A stretch of 49,238 nt of DNA, taken from contig NZ_JAUMYS010000013.1 of assembly GCF_030528505.1 (NCBI RefSeq), positions 1 to 49,238 of the forward strand. Reading direction: 5' to 3'. The notes below the pieces were generated by a model. It had not been told where the DNA came from and searched no databases. It worked only from the letters and a program-made list of their open reading frames with translations. How positions within the stretch are numbered: position 1 is the stretch's first letter; every line of letters begins with the position of its first letter. A program made the position numbers and the translations under genes. This DNA comes from Tannerella sp. (GTDB taxonomy: Bacteria > Bacteroidota > Bacteroidia > Bacteroidales > Tannerellaceae). Of this stretch, positions 16,870-26,689 are shown piece by piece.

Positions 16870-17508
16870 TTAAGGTGCCAGACGACGGATTTCCCAATTT
16901 TCTCCGGATTTGAGATACAAAATCCGATCGTGGAGACGGTTCGGACGCCCTTGCCAAAACTCAATAAGGTGAGGAATAATGAGGTGGCCTCCCCAGTAAG
17001 GCGGACGATGAATCGGCTTGCCGAAGAACTTGCGTTCGTTTTCTTGTTGTATATGATCCAGTTCATCGCGCGAATGTAAGACTTTGCTTTGAGGGGAAGT
17101 CCACGCCCCCAGCTTGCTCGTTTCGGGACGGGAGTTGAAATACGCATCGGACTCTTCTGCCGGAATCTTTTCGACTCTTCCTTCTACCCTCACCTGCCTT
17201 TCCATGGGGTGCCACGGGAATACCAAAGCGACATGAGGATTATCTGCTATTTCTTTTCCTTTTCTGCTCTCGTAATTGGTGAAAAATACAAATCCGTTTG
17301 ATGTGACTTCTTTCAGTAAAACAATTCGTGCCGAGGGGCTTCCATCGCGCAAAGCCGTCGCTAAAATCATTGCATTTGGTTCGGGAATCTCGCTTGCAAT
17401 CGCTTCTTGCATCCAACTCGAAAATTGTTGTAAAGGGTTATCATGCATCTGGGCTTCCCACAATTCGCCTTGATTATATTCTTCTCTGAAATTTGATAAA
17501 TCCTTCAT
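16870..17508 (-). CDS. pdxH: Pyridoxamine 5'-phosphate oxidase
   Basis: FMN-dependent oxidation of pyridoxine or pyridoxamine 5'-phosphate to pyridoxal 5'-phosphate in the vitamin B6 salvage pathway, cytosolic. The 212-residue protein has the family length. FMN-binding motifs include SARIVLLKE (about 59-67) and FFTNYESRKGKE (about 75-86). The C-terminal signature runs from PPYWGGH through EFWQGRPNRLHDR (about 168-194) and carries the Arg and His that bind the phosphate and substrate. It appears to be a single-gene unit. Its promoter box lies about 50 nt upstream. Confidence 0.96.
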   Translation of the reverse strand: MKDLSNFREEYNQGELWEAQMHDNPLQQFSSWMQEAIASEIPEPNAMILATALRDGSPSARIVLLKEVTSNGFVFFTNYESRKGKEIADNPHVALVFPWHPMERQVRVEGRVEKIPAEESDAYFNSRPETSKLGAWTSPQSKVLHSRDELDHIQQENERKFFGKPIHRPPYWGGHLIIPHLIEFWQGRPNRLHDRILYLKSGENWEIRRLAP

Positions 17509-17558
17509 ATATAGTTTATGTAATGTGATAAATGAACATTATCGTGCTTTTTTTAAAG

Positions 17559-17566
17559 CAAAAGTA
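17559..17566 (-). promoter_or_regulatory. -7 promoter box for pdxH
   Basis: On the minus strand TACTTTTG fits TAnnTTTG, about 50 nt before the pdxH ATG. No clear -33 TTG is visible. Confidence 0.4.
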
Positions 17567-17770
17567 CTATTTTATTTATATTTGATCTATATTTACAAGG
17601 CTTCTTGAAGAAATAAGCCTGAAAAAATCATTTGAATAATTTTTGTATAATTTCTTTTGTGTTGATTGTGATTGTTTTATGGATATTTTGTGTTTGAGTT
17701 CTTTCTTTCCAAGCCATTTTTAGAAGTAAATACCCAATCGATAAATAATAGTATTTTTTGATAAAATAAA

Positions 17771-17799
17771 TTTGCTTATAATATTTATTTGTATATTTG
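17771..17799 (+). promoter_or_regulatory. Promoter of the SusC/SusD/zinc-hydrolase operon
   Basis: TTTG (17771-17774), 17 nt, then TATATTTG (17792-17799) matches both Bacteroidetes elements with slightly short spacing. It lies about 52 nt upstream of the 89-residue ORF that precedes susC. Confidence 0.55.
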
Positions 17800-17851
17800 T
17801 GCATGATTTAAAAAAAATAAAGAAACGATCAAAGCCAGAACACAAGTATCG

Positions 17852-18121
17852 ATGGAAGAAGTTAAAAACATTATTACGAATACGATGAAGGAGTTCACTC
17901 GAAACAATCCCGGCCTACATACATTTTCTGTCGAGAGTAATCCTTCCACCGTGAGCATTAGGATCAGCCTTTTCCGTACAACAATATTTAATAAACGTGT
18001 TTATGTAAGACGCGCACTCGTCTCACGAGGAAAAAACAGTCGATACGTTCCGGCATTTCGTAGAAAACGCATACCGGAATTGGTACAGGAATCACAAAGA
18101 ACAATGAAAAAAACAATATGA
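17852..18121 (+). CDS. Small basic hypothetical protein upstream of susC
   Basis: An 89-residue reading frame between the promoter and the SusC gene, 34 nt before the SusC ATG and on the same strand. The first 45 residues look like an ordinary alpha/beta fold; the second half is strongly basic (many Arg and Lys). It has no signal peptide, membrane segment or recognised domain. It could be a real small protein, a translated leader that tunes expression of the operon, or a chance frame in a long leader. Position favours one of the first two. Confidence 0.42.
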   Translation: MEEVKNIITNTMKEFTRNNPGLHTFSVESNPSTVSIRISLFRTTIFNKRVYVRRALVSRGKNSRYVPAFRRKRIPELVQESQRTMKKTI

Positions 18122-18155
18122 ACCATTTAATAAGCAATATTGAAAATTTGAACGT

Positions 18156-21100
18156 ATGAAACGAAAGTTAATCCTGTTTTTATCCCTCTTTCTGTTGGGA
18201 ATAGGGATGATGATGGCTCAAGTGTCCGTTAAAGGTATAGTCGTCGACGAGAATGGCGAGCCGGTTCCGGGTGCGAGCATTCAATTGAAAAGTAATAAAG
18301 GATATGGTACGGCGACCGATCCGGACGGGAAGTTTACGCTTTCGGTACCGGAAGGGGCTACTTTAATCATATCCTATATCGGTATGGTCACACAAGAGGT
18401 AAGTGCAACTCCTGACATGCGGATTGTACTCAGATCAGAGAGTCAGCAACTCGAGGAAGTGGTAGTAACAGGAATGGTGGCTACCGACAAACGTCTTTTT
18501 ACGGGAGCGACCGATAAGCTATCGGCCGACAAGGTCAAATTAGACGGTATGGCCGATATCAGTCGCGGTCTCGAAGGCCGTTCGGCCGGTGTATCGGTGC
18601 AAAACGTATCGGGAACGTTCGGTACGGCACCTAAGATACGCGTACGTGGAGCGACGTCCATTTACGGAAGTTCCAAGCCGTTGTGGGTGGTCGATGGCAT
18701 CATACAGGAGAACATTGTCGATCTGGGTGCCGATGATTTGTCGTCGGGTAATGCCATTACCCTGATCAGTTCGGCCATTGCCGGTCTGAACCCCGACGAT
18801 ATCGAGAGTTTTCAGATATTGAAAGACGGTTCGGCCACATCGATTTATGGTGCCAAAGCGATGGCGGGCGTTATCGTCATCACGACGAAAAAAGGTCGTG
18901 CGGGCTCAAGCAGTTTCGCCTATACCGGCGAGTTCACGACACGCCTTAAACCGATGTACAACACGTTCAATATTATGAATTCGCAGGATCAAATGGGGAT
19001 CTACCAAGAGTTGCAGCAGAAAGGTTGGCTCAATTACGCGACGATCTACCGTGCGGCCAACAGCGGCGTATACGGCAAAATGTATGAACTGACCCATCAC
19101 TACAACCCGTTGACGCAGCAGTTCGGGCTGGCGAACACACCCGAAGCGCGTGCTGCTTATCTGCGCGAAGCGGAGTTTCGCAACACGGACTGGTTCGATG
19201 AATTATTCAGCCACTCGATCATGATGAATCATTCGATCAGCATGTCGACCGGCACTGAGAAATCACAGTCGTACATATCCCTCAGCTTGATGAACGATCC
19301 GGGCTGGATGAAAGCCAACGAAGTGCAACGCTATACGGCCAATCTCAATAACACGTACAACTTGTCGAGGCAGTTTTCATTCACTTCGATCGCCAATGCG
19401 TCATACCGTAAGCAGGAAGCTCCCGGCACACTCGGCCAAAGCAACGACGCCGTGACGGGGCAAGTGTCACGTTCGTTCGACATCAATCCGTATTCTTATT
19501 CATTGAACACGTCGCGTACGCTCGATTCCAAAACGTATTATAAACGCAACTATGCTCCCTTCAATATCTTCAACGAGCTGGAGAACAATACGCTTTCGCT
19601 GGATATCGTCAATCTGAAATTTCAGGGTGAACTGAAATGGAAACACCAGTCCGGATTGCAATTGAGCGTGCTCGGTGCGCTGAAATATTCGTCTGTTTCA
19701 CAAGCACACAAAGTACGTGACCTTTCCAATCAGGCATTGGCATACCGGGCTATGGACGATGCAACGATTATTCAATCCAACGACTGGCTGTATAAAGACC
19801 CCGATCGGCCGAACACCCTTCCCAACACGATTCTCCCCGTCGGCGGTTTTTACAACAAAACAGAGTATAAGATGCTCAGTTACGACTTTCGCCTGGCCGC
19901 TACTTATAATCATGTATTTCGTGATATTCATATCCTCAACACCTACGCAGGGATGGAAATCAATTCGCAGTCACGCACCAGCGACTGGTTCGACGGTTGG
20001 GGCATGCAGTATGAGAATGGCGAGCTTCCGTTCTTCGATTATCTGGCATTCAAGTCTATGCGCGAACGCAACACGAACTATTACGGACTGGACAACCGCA
20101 TCAACCGTCAAGTCGCCTTTTTTACGACAGCGACCTACTCGTATAAGGGGAAATATACGTTGACCGGCACGCTGCGTTACGAAGGTACGAATCGGCTGGG
20201 AAAAGCTCGTTCGGCACGCTGGTTGCCTACATGGAACCTTGCCGGTGCATGGAATGTACATGAGGAGGACTTTTTCAAACAAACGGAGCCGGTCCTTTCG
20301 CACTTGACGATGAAAGCCTCGTACAGTCTGACGGCCGACGCCGGCCCGTCATGGGTCACGAACTCGCGCGTCGTTATCGGAAGTTATAACCCATGGCGGC
20401 CGTCGGCCGGAGTAACGGAGTCCGGTCTGCGTCTTTACGACCTCGAGAACTCAGCCCTTACGTATGAGAAAAAACATGAACTGAACCTGGGTGTGGATAT
20501 GGGGTTCCTGAACAACCGCATCAATGTGTCGGCCGACTGGTATCGCCGCAACAATTTCGATTTGATCGGTTATATCACGACCCAAGGTGCCGGCGGGCAG
20601 GTAACCCGCATGGGGAACGTGGCCGCCATGAAATCGCACGGTTTCGAGTTCACCATCTCCACGCGCAACATACAACGTCGCGATTTTCAATGGACGACCG
20701 ACTTTATTTTCGGGATGAATAAAACCGAAGTGACCGATCTGAAGACGCGCAGTTTCTTGTTCTCCCTGATTTCGGGCAACGGGTTTACGCAGCCGGGCTA
20801 TCCGCATCGCGGGCTTTTCTCCATTCCATTCACCGGATTGGACGAGCACGGACTTCCCACGTTCGAAATCACGGACGAAGAAGGCAAGACAATAAAAATA
20901 GACAAAAGCAATTACGGCTCGATCGATTTTCAGGAACGCGAACATCTGAAGTTCCTCAAGTACGAAGGCCCCACGGACCCGATCTTCCATGGAAGTTTAG
21001 GCAATACGTTTACATATAAGAACTGGAGTCTGAACGTGTTTGTCACCTATTCGGCCGGCAATGTCGTACGTCTTGACCCGATATTCAGTTCACGATACAA

Positions 21101-21494
21101 TGATTTAGACGCTACTCCGAAAGATTTCAAGAATCGATGGGTGGTTCCGGGCGATGAAAAACATACCGATGTACCGGTTATCTCTTCCCGCCGCGAACAC
21201 CAACTGTACTCGAATCTGAACAAGGGCTACAATGCCTATAATTATTCATCCGCCCGTATTGCCGACGGCGGTTTTGTCCGGATGAAAGAAATCTCGCTGA
21301 TGTATACGCTACCCGGCAAACTGCTTGCTGGCCAACTGTTGAAATCGGCATCCATCAAAATGCAGGGCACCAATCTGTTTCTGATCTATGCCGATAAGAA
21401 GCTCAACGGGCAGGATCCCGAGTTTTTCCGTTCAGGTGGTGTTTCGGCCCCCGTACCGAAGCAGTTCACGTGTACGCTTCGTTTAGGATTTTAA
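18156..21494 (+). CDS. SusC/RagA-family TonB-dependent outer-membrane transporter
   Basis: The 1112-residue transporter imports nutrients captured by its SusD partner using TonB energy. A signal peptide (about 1-21, ending MMAQ) is followed by a carboxypeptidase-regulatory-like beta-sandwich (about 23-95, with VKGIVVDENGEPVPGASIQ). A TonB-box-like stretch EEVVVTG lies near 100-106, then the plug (about 108-230, with LWVVDGI and GATSIYGSSKP), and a 22-strand barrel ending in LRLGF. There is no STN signalling domain, so it is not expected to signal through a FecR/ECF pair, and none adjoins it. It heads a five-gene operon with SusD, a zinc hydrolase and two lipoproteins. Confidence 0.94.
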   Translation: MKRKLILFLSLFLLGIGMMMAQVSVKGIVVDENGEPVPGASIQLKSNKGYGTATDPDGKFTLSVPEGATLIISYIGMVTQEVSATPDMRIVLRSESQQLEEVVVTGMVATDKRLFTGATDKLSADKVKLDGMADISRGLEGRSAGVSVQNVSGTFGTAPKIRVRGATSIYGSSKPLWVVDGIIQENIVDLGADDLSSGNAITLISSAIAGLNPDDIESFQILKDGSATSIYGAKAMAGVIVITTKKGRAGSSSFAYTGEFTTRLKPMYNTFNIMNSQDQMGIYQELQQKGWLNYATIYRAANSGVYGKMYELTHHYNPLTQQFGLANTPEARAAYLREAEFRNTDWFDELFSHSIMMNHSISMSTGTEKSQSYISLSLMNDPGWMKANEVQRYTANLNNTYNLSRQFSFTSIANASYRKQEAPGTLGQSNDAVTGQVSRSFDINPYSYSLNTSRTLDSKTYYKRNYAPFNIFNELENNTLSLDIVNLKFQGELKWKHQSGLQLSVLGALKYSSVSQAHKVRDLSNQALAYRAMDDATIIQSNDWLYKDPDRPNTLPNTILPVGGFYNKTEYKMLSYDFRLAATYNHVFRDIHILNTYAGMEINSQSRTSDWFDGWGMQYENGELPFFDYLAFKSMRERNTNYYGLDNRINRQVAFFTTATYSYKGKYTLTGTLRYEGTNRLGKARSARWLPTWNLAGAWNVHEEDFFKQTEPVLSHLTMKASYSLTADAGPSWVTNSRVVIGSYNPWRPSAGVTESGLRLYDLENSALTYEKKHELNLGVDMGFLNNRINVSADWYRRNNFDLIGYITTQGAGGQVTRMGNVAAMKSHGFEFTISTRNIQRRDFQWTTDFIFGMNKTEVTDLKTRSFLFSLISGNGFTQPGYPHRGLFSIPFTGLDEHGLPTFEITDEEGKTIKIDKSNYGSIDFQEREHLKFLKYEGPTDPIFHGSLGNTFTYKNWSLNVFVTYSAGNVVRLDPIFSSRYNDLDATPKDFKNRWVVPGDEKHTDVPVISSRREHQLYSNLNKGYNAYNYSSARIADGGFVRMKEISLMYTLPGKLLAGQLLKSASIKMQGTNLFLIYADKKLNGQDPEFFRSGGVSAPVPKQFTCTLRLGF

Positions 21495-21518
21495 TTACCC
21501 ATTAAACAATTGATTGAT

Positions 21519-23069
21519 ATGATAAAGAAAATAATCTATCGCACCGGCATTTCTTTTGCAGCGCTTTTATGGTTGGCTGCCTGCGACACGTTTCTCGACG
21601 AAATGCCCGACAAAAGGACCGAAATAAACACTAATGCCAAAGTCGGCGAATTGCTCGTATCGGCCTATCCGACCGTCGATCCGATGATGATCTACGAGCA
21701 CCGTACCGACAATGCAATGGATAACGGAAAGCAATACGGCACACCGGATCAGACCCTCGTCGAAAATTATCATTGGGACGATATCAGCGACACGAGTTGG
21801 GACGGCCCCGAAATGCTGTGGAACAGTTGCTATTCGGCCATTGCCGCCGCCAATCAGGCATTGGAAGCGATTGAGAAGATTGGCGAAAGCAGCGAGAACC
21901 TTCCGTTCAAAGGCGAGGCGTTGCTCTGTCGTGCCTATGCACATTTTCTCTTAGTCAACACGTTCTGTCAGCCTTACAACGCTTCGTCCGCCGGAAACGA
22001 CTTGGGTATTCCCTACGTGGAAAAGCCGGAAACAGTTGTCGGAACAACCTACGAACGCGGAACCGTTCAGACGGTTTATGAGAAACTGGCTGCCGACATC
22101 GAAGCCGGTTATCCGCTTATCAACGACCACGCGTATAAAGTACCGCACTACCATTTCAACAAAAAGGCCGCATCGGCTTTTGCTACGCGTTTTTATTTAT
22201 TCTACGGCAAATACGATCTGGCGCTCCGGTATGCCGACATGACGATCGAAACCGATCCTTCGGCCAATTTGCGTAATCTGAGATACTACCAGTCGTTGAC
22301 CTCCATCTCCGAATGGCGCGACCGCTTTATCAGCAAAGATGAACCGGCCAACATCATGCTCGTGGCCTTGCGGTCACGGTGGGGAAGGACCTACAGAAGT
22401 CAGCGTTACGGCGTTTCTACCCCGATCACTTCGTTACTCACCTACCGCTCATCGGGCCCGTGGGGGAACAACGCATTGCCGGATATGGGTTACCTGTGGA
22501 GTGGATCGGGAAGTCCGATCGCGTATCAGCCCAAGTACAATGAAATTTTCGAGATCACCAACCAGACCGCGCGAACGGGACAGCCGCATGTAGTACAGAT
22601 GGCTTTTACTGTCGACGAAACGCTGATGTGCCGTGCCGAAGCCAACATCATGCTGAAAAACTATGACGCTGCGGCACAGGATTTGTCGTACTGGTATGTG
22701 AGGAAAGGAGGGAAAGCGGCTACCGCAGAGCAGATCGTTGCCTATTACAACGCACGGGCTACATCCGAGCAGGCGGCTCTGGCCAAGGGCGAATTAAGCC
22801 CGTGGCTCGTGATGGTCAAACCGTTTCATGCAGTCTTTGCCATCGAAGCCGGTACGCAGGAACGCATGTTGCAGGGGGTGTTGCACGCGCGCCGCATCGA
22901 AACGATGTATAGCGGATTGCGTTGGTTGGATATTCGCCGCTATGGCATCGAAGTCATTCACAACGTCGACGAGGGCACACCGATGACATTGGCTCACGAT
23001 GACCTGCGGCGTGTCATACAAATACCGAAGGCGGTCTTATCGGCCGGATTGCCTCCTAATCCGAGATAA
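21519..23069 (+). CDS. SusD/RagB-family surface lipoprotein
   Basis: A 516-residue substrate-binding lipoprotein that forms the lid of the SusC channel encoded 24 nt upstream. The signal ends in LAAC with lipidated Cys22, followed by the SusD hallmark DTFLDEMPDKRTE. Internal repeats around GEALLCRAYAHFLLVN form the TPR-like helices. The C-terminal signature TMYSGLRWLDIRRYG and final LPPNPR are typical of the family. A TTG codon nine nt upstream would extend the frame, but the ATG at 21519 gives a proper lipoprotein signal. The ligand is not predictable from the sequence. Confidence 0.93.
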   Translation: MIKKIIYRTGISFAALLWLAACDTFLDEMPDKRTEINTNAKVGELLVSAYPTVDPMMIYEHRTDNAMDNGKQYGTPDQTLVENYHWDDISDTSWDGPEMLWNSCYSAIAAANQALEAIEKIGESSENLPFKGEALLCRAYAHFLLVNTFCQPYNASSAGNDLGIPYVEKPETVVGTTYERGTVQTVYEKLAADIEAGYPLINDHAYKVPHYHFNKKAASAFATRFYLFYGKYDLALRYADMTIETDPSANLRNLRYYQSLTSISEWRDRFISKDEPANIMLVALRSRWGRTYRSQRYGVSTPITSLLTYRSSGPWGNNALPDMGYLWSGSGSPIAYQPKYNEIFEITNQTARTGQPHVVQMAFTVDETLMCRAEANIMLKNYDAAAQDLSYWYVRKGGKAATAEQIVAYYNARATSEQAALAKGELSPWLVMVKPFHAVFAIEAGTQERMLQGVLHARRIETMYSGLRWLDIRRYGIEVIHNVDEGTPMTLAHDDLRRVIQIPKAVLSAGLPPNPR

Positions 23070-23104
23070 CGAATCGAATCAATAACAATTCAAATAAAAA
23101 CAAG

Positions 23105-24169
23105 ATGATGAACAAAATAATATGGATGTTGCTCGGAGGCCTTCTGACGGCAGGGATACTGTCATCGTGCAGCGAAGACGGGCCTGATACTTCCAACAGT
23201 ATTTTCCATACTACGAGCGAAGCAAAAAACGAATTCGACCAATGGCTGCAAAAAAATTATGTGGATGCCTACAATATCGATTACAAATACCGGATCGACG
23301 ATATTGAACTGGACTACTCCAAAAACCTGACACCTGCCGAACTGAAAAAGAGCATGCAGTTGGCTAAAATCATTCAGCATGTCTGGTTGGAAGCGTATGT
23401 CGAAGTAGCCGGTATTGATTTTATGCGTAAACACGCGCCTGGTATCCTGCTCGTGCTCGGCTCGGCATCGTGGAACGAAGAAGGAACGATTACCCTCGGT
23501 ACAGCCGAAGGCGGGCTGAAGATTACGCTTTACATGGTGAACTGGCTCAATCCGACGAATGTAGCGGATATGAACCGTTATTTCTTCAAAACGATGCACC
23601 ACGAGTTCACGCATATCTTACAGCAAGATATTCACTACCCGCAGGAATACAACCTGATCAGCGCTTCGGATTACCGCCCTTCGGGATGGAACAACCGCAA
23701 GGCAATCAAAGACTATGCTACGCTCGGATTCATTACATCGTATGCCGGACATTCGGCGGTAGAAGATATTACGGAGCTGACTTGCTGTTATGTAACGTTT
23801 ACCGACGATCAATGGAACGCCGTTTTCGAGGCCGCCGGTCCCGAAGGACGGGCTAAACTGAACCGGAAGGTGTCCATCATGAAGCAGTACATGAAGACCG
23901 TCTGGAAAATCGATATGGATGTATTGAAGCAGGTCGTACGCCGACGAATGAACGAGGTGAAGCAGATGAGTCTGCTGGAGCCGTCGTGGATACCGCTGAT
24001 TTCTCAGCATACGCCGGCAATCGGCCATGCGGCTTTACAGCAGCTGCAAAACGAATTACGTTTGCAATGGAACGACGCGCTGAAAAATATCGAAGCGCAC
24101 CCTCATCGCTGTCATGTACACGACGCGAATCTGATCAATATCTTACAACTTAATAACGATAACGAATAA
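23105..24169 (+). CDS. Substrate import-associated zinc metallohydrolase lipoprotein
   Basis: A 354-residue lipoprotein (lipobox LSSC, Cys22) of the putative zinc-binding metallopeptidase group often encoded behind SusC/SusD. The zinc motif HEFTH (166-170) is clear, and a downstream VEDITE (219-224) provides a likely third ligand Glu or Asp. The family is thought to process a proteinaceous or peptide-linked substrate at the cell surface before import. Protease activity is not established for this protein. It is third in the operon, 35 nt after SusD and 6 nt before the DUF4302 gene. An ATG at 23108 is an equally possible start. Confidence 0.88.
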   Translation: MMNKIIWMLLGGLLTAGILSSCSEDGPDTSNSIFHTTSEAKNEFDQWLQKNYVDAYNIDYKYRIDDIELDYSKNLTPAELKKSMQLAKIIQHVWLEAYVEVAGIDFMRKHAPGILLVLGSASWNEEGTITLGTAEGGLKITLYMVNWLNPTNVADMNRYFFKTMHHEFTHILQQDIHYPQEYNLISASDYRPSGWNNRKAIKDYATLGFITSYAGHSAVEDITELTCCYVTFTDDQWNAVFEAAGPEGRAKLNRKVSIMKQYMKTVWKIDMDVLKQVVRRRMNEVKQMSLLEPSWIPLISQHTPAIGHAALQQLQNELRLQWNDALKNIEAHPHRCHVHDANLINILQLNNDNE

Positions 24170-24175
24170 AACGAT

Positions 24176-25477
24176 ATGAAAAAAATCGTATGGCTATTAT
24201 TTCTGACGGGGCTTGTTGGATGGACCTCATGCAAACAGGAGGTGGAAGACTTTTTCGACCAATCGGCATCGGAACGCATCGAAAGCGAGATTATCAAATA
24301 CCGTGAACTGCTTTTAAAGCCCCGACACGGTTGGATCATGGAGTATTATCCCGGGGGGAGCAATCAGTTGTATGGCGGATACGCCCTGACCGTAACGTTT
24401 TCGAAAGACGGTTACGCTACGTTCCGCTCCGTCTTGTCGGACGATGTAAGCACTACATCGAACGGACTTTATTCCCTTCGCAAAGACGTAGGGCCTACCC
24501 TCAATTTCGATACATACAACGATTTGTTTCACTATTTCTCGGATGTCGATTTGGGGCATGGCGGAGGAGTGGGAAAAGGCATGCTGGGTGATTATGAATT
24601 TATGCTGGTGTCGGGCAGCGATACCGAAATACGGATGTATGGTAAGAAGCATGGTTCGATAATCCGTATGTATCCGCTTACGGAACCGGCTGTCGACTAT
24701 CTGCGGAAAGCCCGGAGCATGCGTGACTCTTACGTGATGATACCCGCTACGAGCATCCCTAACGGCACGTTTGGCGGGCAGCCTGTTCAGGTGGATATGC
24801 TCCATCCGCAGCATTTCCTGCTCACACAGGGAAAAGCTCAAGCAAAGCTCTCGTTCATGTTTACCGATAAAGGAGCGAAACTCTACCAGCCTGTTACGCT
24901 GAACGGCGTGACGGTAGAAACGCTTCATTGGGATGCGCAGGCACGCGTCTTCACCGGTTCCGACGGAAAAGCCAGTTTTCCGCTCGTGGCCAAACCGTTT
25001 GGCTTAAGGCTCGATCAATTGCTGGGCGATTACGTATTCAGTTATCTGCCCGGCGGCAATGTGACGGTACCCAAGACAGTCGATGTAAAAATCTCACAAA
25101 GTGCCAATGGAAGAATCCTGATGACCGGACTACCCTTCAACGTCCGACTGACGTATAACACTAAATGGGGAGCACTTGAACTGAAACCTCAGCAGCTGCG
25201 GTCGAACCCCAACGTAAGCCTGGCGATATGGGAAGTGGGAAGCTATCTGAATGCAAGCGGCGATATGGGATTGCTCACCTTATGGAACGGCAAGCATGAC
25301 CCTTTCGAACTGACATTCGTAGAAAATGACTTCGAATGGTTCGCCGGTGGAAAGCAGGTACATCCCAACGCATTTATTATTTGGAACAGCTCGACCAATC
25401 CGGGTAGTGTATACACCGGATTCGGAGACGCCCGCTACATGAAACCGAAACTGACCAGAAAAAAACAGGAGGAATAA
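24176..25477 (+). CDS. DUF4302-family surface lipoprotein
   Basis: A 433-residue lipoprotein (lipobox WTSC, Cys19). The N-terminal part carries DUF4302 hallmarks: DFFDQSASERIESE, then GWIMEYYPGG and GGYALTVTFSKDG (about 30-85). The remainder is beta-rich. DUF4302 proteins occur with SusC/SusD pairs and zinc hydrolases in Bacteroidetes and are presumed accessory surface binding proteins, though no function is proven. Very short gaps on both sides (6 and 4 nt) indicate translational coupling within the operon. Confidence 0.86.
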   Translation: MKKIVWLLFLTGLVGWTSCKQEVEDFFDQSASERIESEIIKYRELLLKPRHGWIMEYYPGGSNQLYGGYALTVTFSKDGYATFRSVLSDDVSTTSNGLYSLRKDVGPTLNFDTYNDLFHYFSDVDLGHGGGVGKGMLGDYEFMLVSGSDTEIRMYGKKHGSIIRMYPLTEPAVDYLRKARSMRDSYVMIPATSIPNGTFGGQPVQVDMLHPQHFLLTQGKAQAKLSFMFTDKGAKLYQPVTLNGVTVETLHWDAQARVFTGSDGKASFPLVAKPFGLRLDQLLGDYVFSYLPGGNVTVPKTVDVKISQSANGRILMTGLPFNVRLTYNTKWGALELKPQQLRSNPNVSLAIWEVGSYLNASGDMGLLTLWNGKHDPFELTFVENDFEWFAGGKQVHPNAFIIWNSSTNPGSVYTGFGDARYMKPKLTRKKQEE

Positions 25478-25481
25478 ACAG

Positions 25482-26549
25482 ATGAAACGATACAGATTAT
25501 GGTTATATATATGGATACCGCTCGCGATCGGATGGGGAGCGTGTTCCGATAACGAGTCGGCCATGGAAGAGCCGCCATTTAAAGTGACGAAGACAACGGC
25601 GAATTTCGATTACAACGGTGGAAACGGTACGATCGAATTAAGCAGCGAAGGTATACAGGCACAGGCCGCAGATGCTTGGCTTCAAGTAAGTGTACAAGGA
25701 CGAAACGTTAACCTTACCGCACAAGCCAACGAGAGTTATGAAAGTCGTACTACCGTCGTGACGATGACGAAAGACGGTCATACCGAAAAAGTGCCGGTCA
25801 CGCAGATGGGCATTATCTCGATTACGGAAGTTACTTCGTACGATTTCCCCAGAACGGGAGGAAGCAAAGGCTTTCTGTGGAAAACCGACCAGCCCTACGA
25901 AATATCGGGAGTCGATGCCTCCTGGCTTTCGTATCGAATCGTCGGCGACTCGCTCGTCTTTACCGCTAAAGCATTGGGACTGTACGACGACACACGTTCG
26001 AGCAAGGTGAAAATCAAAGCCGGACAGTATTACGAAACGACGGTGACGCTTCGTCAGGTAGCCCCTTATTTTGCCTACGAATGGGCTTTAGGCGATTATA
26101 CGATGGAATACCGGACAGCCAAGGACAGTGTCGTCCTCAAGCTCGATGTCTCGCTGGTGCAGAAAGCCAAAAACAAAACGTACACGCTCAAAGGACTCGA
26201 TTTCAACCTTACCGTGCTCTATGTCGATACGGCAGGCATTGCCATCAAGTCTCAACGGCTTACCACCACCGGCGATGAAATCTGGCTCGCCGCGTGGCAG
26301 GGTGGTTACGGAGGAAACGGGTTCTGGCCGAACACCAAGTTCGGCGTGATCAGCCGGTGGAACAAAGACAAACGAAACATCGAGTTCACCCTGGTGGCCG
26401 ACGGTACGACCGACGAACAATGGAAAGACAAGCAAGGCCAACCGGTTAAACCCGGAGCCTTTGTTCTTCGCAATACGACGAAGAATTCCGTGTATTCGCC
26501 GGCAAAAGCCGCCCACCTGGTCGATATGAAACTCATCAAGAAGCATTGA
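25482..26549 (+). CDS. BACON-domain surface lipoprotein
   Basis: A 355-residue lipoprotein (lipobox WGAC, Cys21). Two BACON-like immunoglobulin-type repeats can be made out at about 36-115 and 116-195. They have the usual pattern of a glycine-rich strand, an AWLQVS-type segment (AWLQVSV, then SWLSYRI) and an RTTVVTMT/TVTLRQV ending strand. The C-terminal domain (about 198-355) is beta-rich and Trp-containing, unlike BACON. BACON domains are associated with glycan or mucin binding and with surface display, so this is the presumed accessory binder of the operon. It is the last gene, followed by a hairpin. Confidence 0.83.
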   Translation: MKRYRLWLYIWIPLAIGWGACSDNESAMEEPPFKVTKTTANFDYNGGNGTIELSSEGIQAQAADAWLQVSVQGRNVNLTAQANESYESRTTVVTMTKDGHTEKVPVTQMGIISITEVTSYDFPRTGGSKGFLWKTDQPYEISGVDASWLSYRIVGDSLVFTAKALGLYDDTRSSKVKIKAGQYYETTVTLRQVAPYFAYEWALGDYTMEYRTAKDSVVLKLDVSLVQKAKNKTYTLKGLDFNLTVLYVDTAGIAIKSQRLTTTGDEIWLAAWQGGYGGNGFWPNTKFGVISRWNKDKRNIEFTLVADGTTDEQWKDKQGQPVKPGAFVLRNTTKNSVYSPAKAAHLVDMKLIKKH

Positions 26550-26587
26550 GCACGGAAAGAAGCGTGCTTCTTCGAAACGTAACGAAA

Positions 26588-26626
26588 AGAGGGTGTGTCA
26601 AAACGCAATGTTGGGGCACACCCTCT
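26588..26626. terminator. Hairpin after the BACON lipoprotein gene
   Basis: AGAGGGTGTGTC (26588-26599) pairs with 26615-26626 with one mismatch. The rightward T-run is poor; an A-run on the left would give a T-run for leftward transcripts. The sequence resembles the terminator at 3654-3710. Confidence 0.55.
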
Positions 26627-26689
26627 TCCAATTGAAAAATGTGCGTCTTTTGCGATAACCCCGATTTTGTCGAGCCGCTTCACCTCGAA

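Larger units (their letters stand above)
17509..17851. other. AT-rich divergent intergenic region
   Basis: 343 very AT-rich bases between pdxH (leftward) and the SusC operon (rightward). It holds one promoter for each direction (17559-17566 minus, 17771-17799 plus). I see no hairpin or operator-like palindrome of note. Confidence 0.6.
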
